DNA of 64,000 nucleotides, taken from Nocardia niwae NBRC 108934 = DSM 45340 (GTDB lineage Bacteria; Actinomycetota; Actinomycetes; Mycobacteriales; Mycobacteriaceae). This document shows positions 23,947 through 32,870 of the stretch, piece by piece (within the stretch, counting starts at the first letter, position 1; each line of letters opens with the position of its first letter). The notes under the pieces were generated by a model, which saw only the letters and a program-made list of their open reading frames with translations, was not told the DNA's origin and did no database searches. Made by a program: the position numbers and the translations under genes. The stretch lies in assembly GCF_001613465.1 (NCBI RefSeq), contig NZ_BDCK01000015.1:248001-312000 (forward strand). The letters run 5' to 3'.

Positions 23947-24849
23947 ATGCTCGCAATCACGCAAAACGCGTTCGGTGGCCCGGAAGTGCTCGAAGTGACC
24001 GAGGTCGATCGCCCCCGGCCCGGCCCGGGCGAGGTGCTGGTGCGGGTCGCCGCGACCAGCGTCAACGCGGCCGACTGGAAGGTGCGCGCCGGACTGCTCC
24101 GGGAGCTCGGCCACCCACCGCTGACGCTCGGACTCGACGTGTCGGGTGTCATCGAGGAAGTCGGTCCCGGCGTGGGCCGGTTCGCTGTCGGTGACCCGGT
24201 GTACGGCATGGTCTTCGGCGGTGCGAACGCGGAATACGTGGTGGCGCAGGCGCACACGCTGGCGCCGAAGCCGGGGAACGTCGACCTCGTCCACGCCGCG
24301 GCGCTGCCGACGGCGGCGCTGACCGCGTGGCAGTCGCTGGCCGCGCTCGGCGCCGGGCAGCGGGTGCTGGTGCATGCGGCCGCGGGGGGCGTCGGGCATC
24401 TCGCTGTGCAGATAGCCCGGCATCGCGGGGCATACGTGATCGGAACCGCGCGCGCGGTCAACCACGAATACCTGCGCGAACTCGGGGCCGACGAGGTCAT
24501 CGACTACACCGCGGCGGATTTCGGCGCCGCGGTGCGCGAGGTGGATCTCGTGCTCGACCTGGTCGGCGGTGCGTACGGCTCCCGCTCGCTCGCGGTGTTG
24601 CGCCCCGACGGCCGCCTGATCGACACCCAGGGCTCGGACGCGGAAGCCGACCCGCGTTACGAGCGGTTCTATGTCGAGCCGTCCGGGACGTCACTGCGGG
24701 AGATCACCACGATGGTCGAGCGCGGCCTGCTACGCGTGACGATCGATCGGATACTGCCGCTCTCGGACGCGGCGAAGGCGCACGAACTCGGCGAATCGGG
24801 GCGGGTGCGCGGCAAGATCGTGCTGGTTGCCTGGGATCCGCCCGCCTGA
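23947..24849 (+). CDS. Zinc-free medium-chain reductase, quinone oxidoreductase-like
   Basis: A 300-residue NADP-dependent member of the MDR superfamily. It starts with the groES-like fold (VLVRVAATSVNAADWKVR) and has the nucleotide motif AAAGGVGHLAVQIA near residues 143-156 and YGSRSL further on. No zinc-binding Cys cluster is present. Relatives reduce quinones or enones. Regulation by the divergent HxlR protein fits a response to reactive quinones or aldehydes. The ATG at 23947 matches the family N-terminus; the longer open frame upstream crosses the operator. Confidence 0.9.
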   Translation: MLAITQNAFGGPEVLEVTEVDRPRPGPGEVLVRVAATSVNAADWKVRAGLLRELGHPPLTLGLDVSGVIEEVGPGVGRFAVGDPVYGMVFGGANAEYVVAQAHTLAPKPGNVDLVHAAALPTAALTAWQSLAALGAGQRVLVHAAAGGVGHLAVQIARHRGAYVIGTARAVNHEYLRELGADEVIDYTAADFGAAVREVDLVLDLVGGAYGSRSLAVLRPDGRLIDTQGSDAEADPRYERFYVEPSGTSLREITTMVERGLLRVTIDRILPLSDAAKAHELGESGRVRGKIVLVAWDPPA

Positions 24850-24881
24850 AACGCGCCGATCCGCGCGCGGGGCGGGCGCGG

Positions 24882-25541
24882 TCATCCCCGGACGGCGTGC
24901 ACCACGTCGGCGTGCAGAGCGTCCGCTCGCGCGGCGAGTCCGTCGATCCGCACCAGGACCGCGGCGAACCGGTCGCCCTCGGCGGCGGGCAGCGAGGCCA
25001 CATTGATCTCGATATTGAGCTGCGAGGTGGTCGCGGCGGCGCGGCAGGCGTCGGCGGCCGCGCCGATGTCGGTGACGACGTTCGGATTCCCGATCGGGAA
25101 CAGCTCCGTGGCCAGCGACAGCACCTCGTCCGCCTCGTCGACGACCGCGGCGGGCACCCGGGCGGCCTCGACCAATGCGGCATTGATCGCCGTGGTCCGG
25201 GCGGCGAGGTCCTCCGGCGTGTCCTTGGGCAGCTTGTAGGCGGCGCCGACGGCCGTGAACGCCGCGGCGTCGGCGGCGGCCAGTGCGAGAGCGCGCTCGC
25301 GGGCGGCGTCGGCGGCCTCGATGATCCGGTCGATCGCCGGCCGGTTCTCGGCGTCCTTGGCGCGGGTGGTGTAGCGCGCCACCATCGCGACCAGGGCGGC
25401 GGCCTGCGCGGCGTGCAGGGCGGCCACCGCGCCGCCGCCGGGTGCTGGAATCTTGGCGGCCAGATCGCTCAGGTACTGCGCTAGGGCGGCCTCGCCGAAG
25501 GACGGCGCAGTATCCGTGGACGACGAGCTGATCTGCGACAC
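24882..25541 (-). CDS. Formimidoyltetrahydrofolate cyclodeaminase-like protein (FTCD_C/FchA)
   Basis: A 219-residue all-helical protein of the FTCD_C family, with the signature PAPGGGAVAAL near residues 31-41 and a helical Ala-rich body. Members release ammonia from formimino-THF or act as methenyl-THF cyclohydrolases in one-carbon metabolism. The stand-alone form is of the usual length. Which of the two reactions it performs is not visible. It converges with the preceding MDR gene and is divergent from the F420-type gene. Confidence 0.85.
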   Translation of the reverse strand: MSQISSSSTDTAPSFGEAALAQYLSDLAAKIPAPGGGAVAALHAAQAAALVAMVARYTTRAKDAENRPAIDRIIEAADAARERALALAAADAAAFTAVGAAYKLPKDTPEDLAARTTAINAALVEAARVPAAVVDEADEVLSLATELFPIGNPNVVTDIGAAADACRAAATTSQLNIEINVASLPAAEGDRFAAVLVRIDGLAARADALHADVVHAVRG

Positions 25542-25689
25542 GAGCGTATTGCCTTTCGTTCTACGGCGAGGACGGACTCGCAGTAGACGCTACCCCGTGA
25601 CGCCGCCCGCGCGGTCGCGCCCACGCCTTGCCGGGCGTTCCCCCCGGCCGGTGCACGGCCGGGGGCTACCCGCCGTTATGTTGAGTGCC

Positions 25690-26727
25690 ATGCGGATCGG
25701 ATTGAGCATCAACTACTCGGGGGGCTTCAAAGAGGCGGCGGCCGAAGTCGCCGACCTCGAGCGGGCGGGCCTGGACATCGTGTTCGTGCCCGAGGCGTAC
25801 TCGTTCGACGCGGTGAGCGCGCTCGGTTATCTGGCCGCCAAGACCACGCGCCTGCAGCTGGCCTCCGGCATCCTGCAGCTCTACACGCGCACTCCGAGCC
25901 TGACCGCCATGACCGCGGCGGGCCTGGACTTCGTCTCCGACGGCCGCTACGTGCTCGGGCTGGGCGCGTCTGGCCCGCGGGTGATCGAGGGTTTCCACGG
26001 CGTGCCCTACGACGCGCCGATCGGCCGCACCCGGGAACTGGTGGAGATCTGCCGGAAGGTCTGGCGGCGCGAGCGGCTGGAATACCAGGGCAAGTACTAC
26101 CAGATCCCGCTGCCCGCCGGGCGGGGCACCGGCCTGGGCAAGCCGCTCAAGCTGATCAACCACCCGGTGCGCGAGCGGATCCCGGTGCTGCTGGCCGCGC
26201 TCGGCCCGAAGAACGTGGAACTGGCCGCCGAGATCGCGGAGGGCTGGCAGCCGATCTTCTTCCTGCCCGAGAAGGCGAACGACGTGTGGGCGGACTCGCT
26301 CACCGCCGGGCTCGCCAAGCGTGATCCCGCGCTCGGCGACCTGGACGTGTACGCGGGCCCGGCGCTGGCCATCGGGGACAACGTCGAACCGCTGCTGGAG
26401 TTCGTGAAGCCGCATCTGGCGCTGTACATCGGCGGCATGGGCGCCAAGGGAAAGAACTTCTACCACACGCTGGCCACGAAGTACGGCTACGGCGCCGAGG
26501 CCGACCGCATCCAGGAGCTGTACCTGGCAGGGGAGAAGGAGGCCGCGACCAAGGCGGTCCCCGACCAGCTGGTCCGGGACATCTCCCTGGTCGGCCCGGC
26601 CGGCTACGTCAAGGAGCGGATCGCGGCCTTCAGGGAGGCAGGCGTCACGGTCCTGAACGTGGTGCCGATGGCGGCCACCGCCGCCGAGCGCATCAAGCTG
26701 ATCGAACAGCTGCGCGAACTGGTCTGA
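25690..26727 (+). CDS. Luciferase-like F420-dependent oxidoreductase
   Basis: A 345-residue TIM-barrel enzyme of the luciferase-like monooxygenase family (PF00296), of the F420-dependent group common in mycobacteria. Motifs include MRIGLSINYSGG at the start, FVPEAYSFDAVSALGYLAAKT, FVSDGRYVLGLGASGP and VRERIPVLLAALGPKNVELAAE. Substrates of this subgroup are mostly unknown. The ATG at 25690 gives the family start; no clear ribosome site precedes it, and TTATGT some 12 bases upstream could be a -10 for a leaderless message. Confidence 0.9.
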   Translation: MRIGLSINYSGGFKEAAAEVADLERAGLDIVFVPEAYSFDAVSALGYLAAKTTRLQLASGILQLYTRTPSLTAMTAAGLDFVSDGRYVLGLGASGPRVIEGFHGVPYDAPIGRTRELVEICRKVWRRERLEYQGKYYQIPLPAGRGTGLGKPLKLINHPVRERIPVLLAALGPKNVELAAEIAEGWQPIFFLPEKANDVWADSLTAGLAKRDPALGDLDVYAGPALAIGDNVEPLLEFVKPHLALYIGGMGAKGKNFYHTLATKYGYGAEADRIQELYLAGEKEAATKAVPDQLVRDISLVGPAGYVKERIAAFREAGVTVLNVVPMAATAAERIKLIEQLRELV

Positions 26728-26735
26728 GAAAGGGC

Positions 26736-26768
26736 GCTGCCGCCGTCGTCGGGTGCGACGGCGGCAGC
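26736..26768. terminator. Bidirectional terminator
   Basis: A perfect 13-bp stem (26736-26748 with 26756-26768) and a 7-base loop lie between the stops of the F420-type gene (26727) and the convergent STAS gene (26777). Confidence 0.8.
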
Positions 26769-26776
26769 GGCACGGG

Positions 26777-27157
26777 TCATCTCTGGCGGAGCGCCGCCAG
26801 CGCGGCATCGAGCGTCGAATGCAGCGCGAACACCTGATCGAGGCTGGTCATCTTCAGCTGCCTGCTGGTCGCCGGGCCCTCGGCCACGACGGCGATCGCG
26901 GTGGTCGAGCCCGCGCGCTGGTGGGCCGCCACAAGCGTCGCCATGCCCGCCGAGGCGAGGAAGCTGACCGAGGTGAGGTCGATGATCAGCGCCGCGGGCT
27001 TGCCGCTGAGGATGGCATCGATCGCGTTCTCCAGCGCGGGGGCTGTCGCCAGATCGACCTCGCCGGCCACCGTCAGCACCGTCGCGCCGTCGTGCGCCGC
27101 GACCGTGGTGGTCATCGTGTCCGCGAGGGGATACGCGTCTCCGGAAGTATTGGTCAC
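26777..27157 (-). CDS. STAS-domain anti-sigma factor antagonist
   Basis: A 126-residue STAS protein of the SpoIIAA/RsbV type. The phosphorylation site region is LTSVSFLASAG, with Ser69 as the expected target of an anti-sigma kinase. It begins with a short N-terminal extension; GTG 27157 is taken as start, but ATG 27115 and a codon at 27172 are alternatives. It has no kinase or sigma gene beside it. The stressosome at 59168-63783 lacks its own RsbV, so this protein is one candidate partner, but nothing in the sequence links them. Confidence 0.88.
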   Translation of the reverse strand: MTNTSGDAYPLADTMTTTVAAHDGATVLTVAGEVDLATAPALENAIDAILSGKPAALIIDLTSVSFLASAGMATLVAAHQRAGSTTAIAVVAEGPATSRQLKMTSLDQVFALHSTLDAALAALRQR

Positions 27158-27398
27158 CCCACCACCCCACACAAATAGCAGAGAATCCGCAACCTCCGAG
27201 TGTTCACAGACTCGAACAATACCTCCGGGATCGGAACCGAGCGGAGGCCGCGCAGGGTGCGGTGCCCCGGATGACGCTGGTCACGGGGGAGAGCGGATCC
27301 CGCCCCGCGGGTCGGCCGGGTACCGCATCCGTGAGCGGCGCGAGGCCATCGGCCGGAGTGGCCCCGGGGTTGCCGGGCCCCGCACCGCTGCGCAGTCG

Positions 27399-28667
27399 TC
27401 AGATATTCAGGGGAGCTGTCGGTGGGAAGGTGACCGGCAACTCGGTCAGTGCCCGGTGGAAGGGGCCCGGCCGCCAGTCGGGTGTCCGGTTCGGCAGGTT
27501 CAGTTCGATTTCCGGCAGCGCGTCGAGGAGCTGGTCGATGGCCTCTTGCGCGATGAGATAGGCCAGCGGCCGCGCCGGGCAGGCGTGCGGGCCGAGGCCC
27601 CAGGCGAGGTGGGATCGGTTGCCGGTCAGGTCGCCGGTGCGGATCGCGGGATCGTTGTTGCACGCGGCCATGCTGATGACGACGGGCTGGTGGGCGGGCA
27701 GCCACACGTCGTCGATCAGGATCGGGTGGCGAGGGTAGGTGATCAGCAGGTTCGCCAAAGGCGGGTCGTCGAACAACACCGAATCGATGGCGTCGCGCGA
27801 CGACAGGTTTCCGCCGAGGATGCTGTCGCCGAAGCGCTCGTCGGTGAGGATCAGCAGCAGAGTGTTGGTGACCAGATTCAGCTGGAACTCGATCCCGGTG
27901 CCGTAGACCTGAGACACGTGGTGCGACGCCTCGACGTCGTCCAGCCGAGCGGGATGACGGAGCAGTGCCGAGGTGATGTCGTGCTGGGGTTCGGCACGCT
28001 TGAGCGCCACCAGGCTCATCAGCGCCTCCCCCAGCATCTGATTGCCCTTCTCGGCGTCGACACCCTCGAGGAGGGCGGCCGTGCCGGCGGCGACCTGCGC
28101 CCCGATCTCCGGCGGGCAGCCGAGCAGATAGTTCACCACTTCGAACACCAGCGGGAACACATACTGGCGGATCAGCTCGGCGGACCCGTCTCGGCAGAAC
28201 GAGTTGATCAGCGGGATGGCGAGTCCCTCCACGATGTTGTGCAGGGCGTACAGGTCGACCTCATCGATGCTCGCGGTGATAGCCGATCGATAACGGGTGA
28301 AGTCGGTCCCGGTGCTGCGACTGGCCATGGGCCGCCACTCCAGCAGGGGGAGGATGGGGCAGTCCGCGGGAACGTTCTTCTGCCAGGCGCGCGGGTCGGC
28401 GGGGAAGTGCTCGGGATCGTTGAGGATCCGCACCGCGGTGGCGTAGCCGATCACCAAGGTGGCCGGTACGCCGGGCGAGAGCTCCACCGGGGCCAAAGAC
28501 CCGTAACGCTTGCGCATCTCGCGATACGCGCGGTGCGGGTCGGCCGCGAACTCGGGCGAGTACATGGGCACCCGCGGGTCGTCGGAATCGGTCGGCGCGC
28601 CGTGGAGGACCGGGCACGACCGAGTCGGAGCGTCAGATTGCGGCGTACTCAAAAGAGCGAACTCCAA
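27399..28667 (-). CDS. Cytochrome P450 lacking the ExxR motif
   Basis: A 422-residue P450. The haem-binding Cys363 is in LGPHACPAR, preceded by LAWG where FG is usual. Where the K-helix ExxR should stand (before the DDPP that matches xDPP), the sequence reads DSVLF, so both Glu and Arg are replaced. The I-helix has GTGIEF instead of AGxxT. Streptomyces CYP157 enzymes are a known group without ExxR, and the N-terminal segment resembles theirs. The start is a TTG at 28667. No ferredoxin or reductase is adjacent. Function unknown. Confidence 0.9.
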   Translation of the reverse strand: MEFALLSTPQSDAPTRSCPVLHGAPTDSDDPRVPMYSPEFAADPHRAYREMRKRYGSLAPVELSPGVPATLVIGYATAVRILNDPEHFPADPRAWQKNVPADCPILPLLEWRPMASRSTGTDFTRYRSAITASIDEVDLYALHNIVEGLAIPLINSFCRDGSAELIRQYVFPLVFEVVNYLLGCPPEIGAQVAAGTAALLEGVDAEKGNQMLGEALMSLVALKRAEPQHDITSALLRHPARLDDVEASHHVSQVYGTGIEFQLNLVTNTLLLILTDERFGDSILGGNLSSRDAIDSVLFDDPPLANLLITYPRHPILIDDVWLPAHQPVVISMAACNNDPAIRTGDLTGNRSHLAWGLGPHACPARPLAYLIAQEAIDQLLDALPEIELNLPNRTPDWRPGPFHRALTELPVTFPPTAPLNI

Positions 28668-28870
28668 ACTGTCGGTGCTGCGCTATCTACTGCTGAAATA
28701 CCGCTTCCCGCCGAGACACTGGACGGAAGCGAGCTGCCGGGCTGCGCCGGAACCGGTCGATGGTATAGCGAGCGTGGACCGGGATCGACAGCGCATCGGC
28801 AAACAAGTTTCGCGGCGCGCGGCCGGACTCACCCGGCCGCGACGCCACGATGGCAGGGGCGCCGTCGGCG

Positions 28871-30043
28871 TCAGACGCCGAGGGCCTGCAGTGAATCATG
28901 ATCGTCGATGGCCGTCGTGATTCGTCTCAACAACGTCAGGCAGGTCTCCACCGGCTGCATCTCGGGTTGATACACCGCCCTGCCGATCGTGAAAGCCCAA
29001 GCCGCGTAGGCGAACATGGATTGTTGCCGGTACGCCAGCCATGCCTCGTCGAACGACGGCGCACGACCGTCGAGGGTTCCGAGTTCGTCCAAGTAGGCCG
29101 CCAGCAGCTCGCGATCCCACGCGCGCCGGTCCTCCGGCTCGCAACCCGAGTTGACGGTGTAGGCGAAATCGTGCGCCCAACCGCCGCGCATCACCACCTG
29201 CCAGTCGACGAATCCCATCCGGCCGGTCGCGGTTCGATACGTTTGCCCGATGTGCGGGTCACCGTGCAGCAGCGTCTGGGGCAGCTCGTTCGTCGCCTTG
29301 TCGATCGCCCGCTCGACACCGGCCCACAGCCTGTCCGCTCGACCGTGCAAGGACTCGGGCACCACCTCTTCCGCACGGCGCAGCCCGACTTCGCACCGCT
29401 TCTTCATATCGATGGCGGCGAGGTATGCCTGGAGCGCCTCGGTCGTGGACTTGAGATCCGCGATCGACGGGTGACTCCAGAAGGTGCGATGAAGCCGGGC
29501 GAGATTGCGCACCAGATCTTCGATCTGATCCCGAGCGACCGGAGCGGTCGGCTCGATGAACTGTGCGCCACGGGTCGCGACGATGTCTTCCATCAAGGCG
29601 ATCGATCGCCACGATCCCTGGTCGGCCGCGCCCCAGTAACCGATCGGAGCTTCGATATCGGCCTGGGGACGGAAGTCTCGGAAGAAGCGGGTCTCGCCGT
29701 CGATCATCTTTCCCCCGCCGAGCAGGATGCGCTGCGAGAAGGCTGTCGTCGTCTTCGCGAAGAGGTCCGTCGGCAAGCCCGCCCGCTGGCCCGCGTCGTT
29801 GTAGTCGACGCGTATCGCGACCCTGGTGGATGTTCCGCGGCTGCCGTTCGAGGTTTCGAACGAGAGCACCTCCGCCTCCGGGACATCGCGGCACAGGACG
29901 GCCGTCAGCCACTGCGGGGTCAGCGTCTCACCGGACACCGGGACGTCCTCGGCGCCCCGCGGCCTCGGCCGAAACATCTTCTCGCCGATGATGTGAGCAC
30001 CGACCGTGACCGACCGTCCGAGCAACCAGAGCTTGTGGTTCAT
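28871..30043 (-). CDS. APH/ecdysteroid kinase-like phosphotransferase
   Basis: A 390-residue protein of the kinase-like phosphotransferase superfamily. The catalytic loop is LLHGDPHIGQTY (near residue 257) and the metal-binding Asp lies in GFVDWQ (near 277). The N-terminal lobe has LFAKTTTAF with the likely ATP Lys. Large actinomycete families of this type are found near lipid and steroid genes, with mostly unknown substrates. The ATG at 30043 has GAGG eight bases upstream; 13 further in-frame residues precede it but have no ribosome site. Confidence 0.87.
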   Translation of the reverse strand: MNHKLWLLGRSVTVGAHIIGEKMFRPRPRGAEDVPVSGETLTPQWLTAVLCRDVPEAEVLSFETSNGSRGTSTRVAIRVDYNDAGQRAGLPTDLFAKTTTAFSQRILLGGGKMIDGETRFFRDFRPQADIEAPIGYWGAADQGSWRSIALMEDIVATRGAQFIEPTAPVARDQIEDLVRNLARLHRTFWSHPSIADLKSTTEALQAYLAAIDMKKRCEVGLRRAEEVVPESLHGRADRLWAGVERAIDKATNELPQTLLHGDPHIGQTYRTATGRMGFVDWQVVMRGGWAHDFAYTVNSGCEPEDRRAWDRELLAAYLDELGTLDGRAPSFDEAWLAYRQQSMFAYAAWAFTIGRAVYQPEMQPVETCLTLLRRITTAIDDHDSLQALGV

Positions 30044-30586
30044 TCGCTTGCCTCGATTCCGGAGTACGACATGACCGCCCACGAGCAGCCGGATCTCCGG
30101 CGCACGGGACCGCAGGACAGTAACGCATTCCGGAAGGGCTGTACCGCACCGTGTTTGCCGATGGCGGTGGGCCGGACGACCGCCCCGGCCCGGCGGCAGT
30201 CCCGCATGGCACAGTCACCGCCCGGTTCACGCACCCGCATCGGCGCCCGGCCGACCTCGGCGCCCGGGCCGCAGTGGAACCGGCATCCGGATCGGTGTCC
30301 GACCACGCCGGCGGGCGATCCGCCGCTCCCATGCCGGCAGTGCAGCTCCTGTGCCGGGCAGGCCGCCATGACGTCGGCAGGATTCCCTCTGCCGCCCGGT
30401 CGGCGGGTGCCAGTTGGCTGGGCGGCGGTCGGCGCGGGTGGCCCGACGGTCGCCAGGCCCAGGACGAGTGTCCGCGGCTCCGGTTTACCGCCGAGGCCGG
30501 CGCACGCCGTAGGGGCGGGTATGTTCGCCCGCGCCGCGAAAACCCGGCGCGGGTGGCTCGTGTCAGCAATCTGTGAGGAAACTTCT
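30044..30586. other. Intergenic region, no supported gene
   Basis: Between divergent genes for the phosphotransferase and an SDR. All frames open here read as out-of-frame, Arg/Pro/Cys-rich translations without a ribosome site. Promoters for both genes should lie here, but I see no clear -35/-10 pair. A degraded gene cannot be excluded. Confidence 0.5.
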
Positions 30587-31441
30587 GTGGCAGGGTGTCC
30601 GGCTGTGCAGACAATCCTGATCACGGGGGCGACATCGGGTATCGGTCTCGAATCGGCTCGACAGCTGGCGGCGCAGGGCCACCGGCTCGTCTTGGCCGGG
30701 CGCGCTCCGCGCAAGCTCGCCGAGGCGGCGGAGCTGGTGCGGCGCGCAGGGGCGGCGGGCGTCGACACACTGGAGTGCGATTTCGCGTCTCAGTCGTCGG
30801 TCCGGCAGCTGGCGAAGGAGGTGCTGGCCGGATACGACCGGTTGGATGTGCTGGCCAACAACGCGGGCGGCTACCACGAGACCCGGACGGAGACCGTGGA
30901 CGGCATCGAGGCCACGTTCGCGGTCAACCATCTCGGGGGTTTCCTGCTCACCGAACTGCTGACGGATCTGCTGGTGCGTAGCGCCCCGTCCCGCATCGTG
31001 TTCACCGCGTCGGTGATGCAATACGGCGCCACCATGGATCTCACGGATCTCGAGTTCCGGCATGGATATTCGGGAGAGAAGGCGTACAGCCGCTCCAAGC
31101 TGGCGAATGTCCTCTACGCCCGGGCGCTGGCGCGGCGCCTGGAGGGCACCGGAGTGACCGTCAACGCGTTCCATCCCGGTGCCGTGGCAACCGGCATCTG
31201 GGATTCCATGCCGTGGTTCGCGCAACCGTTCGTCGCGCTGGCCAAGCGATTGTTCATGATCTCCGCCGAGGAGGGCGCCCGAGCGCTGACGTACCTGGCC
31301 ACCGATCCCGGAGTCGCCACGGTCAGCGGCTGCTACTTCCAGAAGAACCGCATCAAGACCCCGTCGCGTCTGGCGCAGGACGACGCGCTCGGACAGCAGC
31401 TGTGTGATGTCAGCGCGAGCATGGTCGGGCTGACCGGGTAG
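30587..31441 (+). CDS. Short-chain dehydrogenase, retinol dehydrogenase/WWOX-like
   Basis: A 284-residue SDR with TGATSGIG at residues 13-20, NNAG near 92 and Tyr167-Lys171. It resembles the RDH11-14 group, which reduces retinal-like and other lipid aldehydes or ketones. The GTG at 30587 has AGGAA eight bases upstream; a GTG at 30605 is an alternative that would start directly at the Rossmann strand. Single gene. Confidence 0.88.
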   Translation: MAGCPAVQTILITGATSGIGLESARQLAAQGHRLVLAGRAPRKLAEAAELVRRAGAAGVDTLECDFASQSSVRQLAKEVLAGYDRLDVLANNAGGYHETRTETVDGIEATFAVNHLGGFLLTELLTDLLVRSAPSRIVFTASVMQYGATMDLTDLEFRHGYSGEKAYSRSKLANVLYARALARRLEGTGVTVNAFHPGAVATGIWDSMPWFAQPFVALAKRLFMISAEEGARALTYLATDPGVATVSGCYFQKNRIKTPSRLAQDDALGQQLCDVSASMVGLTG

Positions 31442-31806
31442 GCGCACGCACCACCCGCGATAGCGTAGTCGCGCCGCACAACACGACCATTGTCGCCGAC
31501 CGAAGCGGAGAGCAGGGGACCATGCTTCGTACTCGTTTCGAGTCGATCGGCGCGGGAATCTTCTGTTACGCACCGTCTTTCGCGCTCATGCTGGGTCCGG
31601 TGCACGCCTACCTGCACGCACTGGACGGGAGCCTCGACACCGGTTGCATCATGATCTTCCTGGCAGTGGACGGGGCGTCGGCAGCATGTATCGCCTCCAA
31701 CCCGCGGCAGGCGTCGGCGCCGGACGGCATCAGCCGGGCCGCGCGCGGGACACCCGCACGTTCCGGTGCCGAGCCGCATGCGCGCCCGACGGTAGCGCGC
31801 GTGGCC
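31442..31806. other. Intergenic region with a possible gene fragment
   Basis: No complete gene is supported. An ATG at 31522 with AGCAGGGG upstream begins MLRTRFESIGAG, which resembles the first residues of ketosynthase III proteins such as the nltA product (RFESIGAYLP). The similarity stops after about eight residues and the frame runs on antisense to the WYL gene, so it is at most a remnant. Confidence 0.3.
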
Positions 31807-32808
31807 TCACGACTCCTCGATGTCCGGCGTCGGTGCGATCGTCGCCCCGGCCGACAGCAGTCTCCGCGCCAGCGCGCGGCTTCGTGCCCCGAGTTCGGGA
31901 GGCTCGAGTATCTCGAAGTCGTGCCCCAGCAGCGCCATGTGCATGAGTACGAAGTCGAGGCTGTCGCCGGCGCCGCTGCGGACCTCGCACCGGTCGCTGC
32001 CGCGCGGTCGTACGACGGCCGCCGAGGCCGGGATCTGCGCGCGCACCGTGTCGGCGGAGGCGTGCACCAGGAACCGGGCCCGCTTCGGATACACCCGGCT
32101 CGCTACACCTTCCTGCACGTACGCCACCGCTTCGGGCGCGGCGCGCGGACGGAAGCGCCACGTGCGTGCCGACACGTCGGTCATCCGGTCGACGCGGAAG
32201 CTGCGCCAGTCGTCGCGATCGAGGTCGAAGGCCAGCAGATACCAGCGCCGCTCCGAGGCGACCAGACGGTAGGGCTCGACCCGACGCCGTCGCACCGCGC
32301 TCCCGGCGGGGTAGCCGAACGTCGCCTCGACCTCGTCGCGGCAGGCTCTGGCCAGGGCCATGAGGACATCGGGATCGACCGGCGTGCGCCCTGCGCCGAA
32401 GGACTCCACCGCGCCGGAGAGGGCGTGCACTTCGTGCCGCAACCGGGTGGGCAGGACCCGGTCCAGCTTGGCCAGCGCCCGGAGTGCGGCGTCGCCCGCG
32501 CCCGCGACCGCGCCACCCGCGCCCAGCAGCAGCGAGACCGCGGTGACGATCGCTTCCTCGTCGTCGAGGAGCAGGGGCGGCAGGTCCTGCCCGGGGCCGA
32601 GGCGGTAGCCGCCGCCGACTCCTTGACAGGCATGCACGGGATAGCCGAGCGCGCGCAGGCGCTCGACGTCGCGTCGCACCGTGCGCGGTGTGACCCCGAG
32701 CCGGTCGGCGAGCTCGGGACCGGTCCAGACCTGGCGTTGCTGCAGCAGTCCGAGCAGGGTGAGCACCCGTTCCGTCGTGCCCCGCTCCTCGCCGCCCGCC
32801 GCGCCCAT
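31807..32808 (-). CDS. WYL-domain transcriptional regulator (DeoR/YafY-type)
   Basis: A 333-residue regulator with an N-terminal winged helix (LADRLGVTPRTVRRDVERL, about residues 33-51), a WYL domain (VEPYRLVASERRWYLLAFD, near residue 178) and a C-terminal WCX-type extension. WYL domains bind nucleic acids or small ligands. It is divergent from a DinB-like gene across 62 bases that carry a clear palindrome, an arrangement seen often for this family, so it should control that gene and itself. Confidence 0.93.
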   Translation of the reverse strand: MGAAGGEERGTTERVLTLLGLLQQRQVWTGPELADRLGVTPRTVRRDVERLRALGYPVHACQGVGGGYRLGPGQDLPPLLLDDEEAIVTAVSLLLGAGGAVAGAGDAALRALAKLDRVLPTRLRHEVHALSGAVESFGAGRTPVDPDVLMALARACRDEVEATFGYPAGSAVRRRRVEPYRLVASERRWYLLAFDLDRDDWRSFRVDRMTDVSARTWRFRPRAAPEAVAYVQEGVASRVYPKRARFLVHASADTVRAQIPASAAVVRPRGSDRCEVRSGAGDSLDFVLMHMALLGHDFEILEPPELGARSRALARRLLSAGATIAPTPDIEES

Positions 32809-32830
32809 GTCGTTCAGCCTGCCAGAAATA

Positions 32831-32849
32831 GCGGACCGATTCTGTCCGC
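32831..32849. promoter_or_regulatory. WYL-regulator operator candidate
   Basis: GCGGAC (32831-32836) and GTCCGC (32844-32849) form a perfect inverted repeat with a 7-base spacer, in the 62-bp gap between the WYL and DinB genes. The plus-strand gene starts 21 bases downstream, so a bound protein would cover both promoters. Confidence 0.6.
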
Positions 32850-32870
32850 CGGCTGTGCCAGGGTGACGGC

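Noticed and set aside
30151..30576. Possible Cys-rich protein in the gap before the SDR gene
   Set aside because: The ORF has no ribosome site and its Cys clusters do not form a known zinc motif; the composition is that of random GC-rich sequence.
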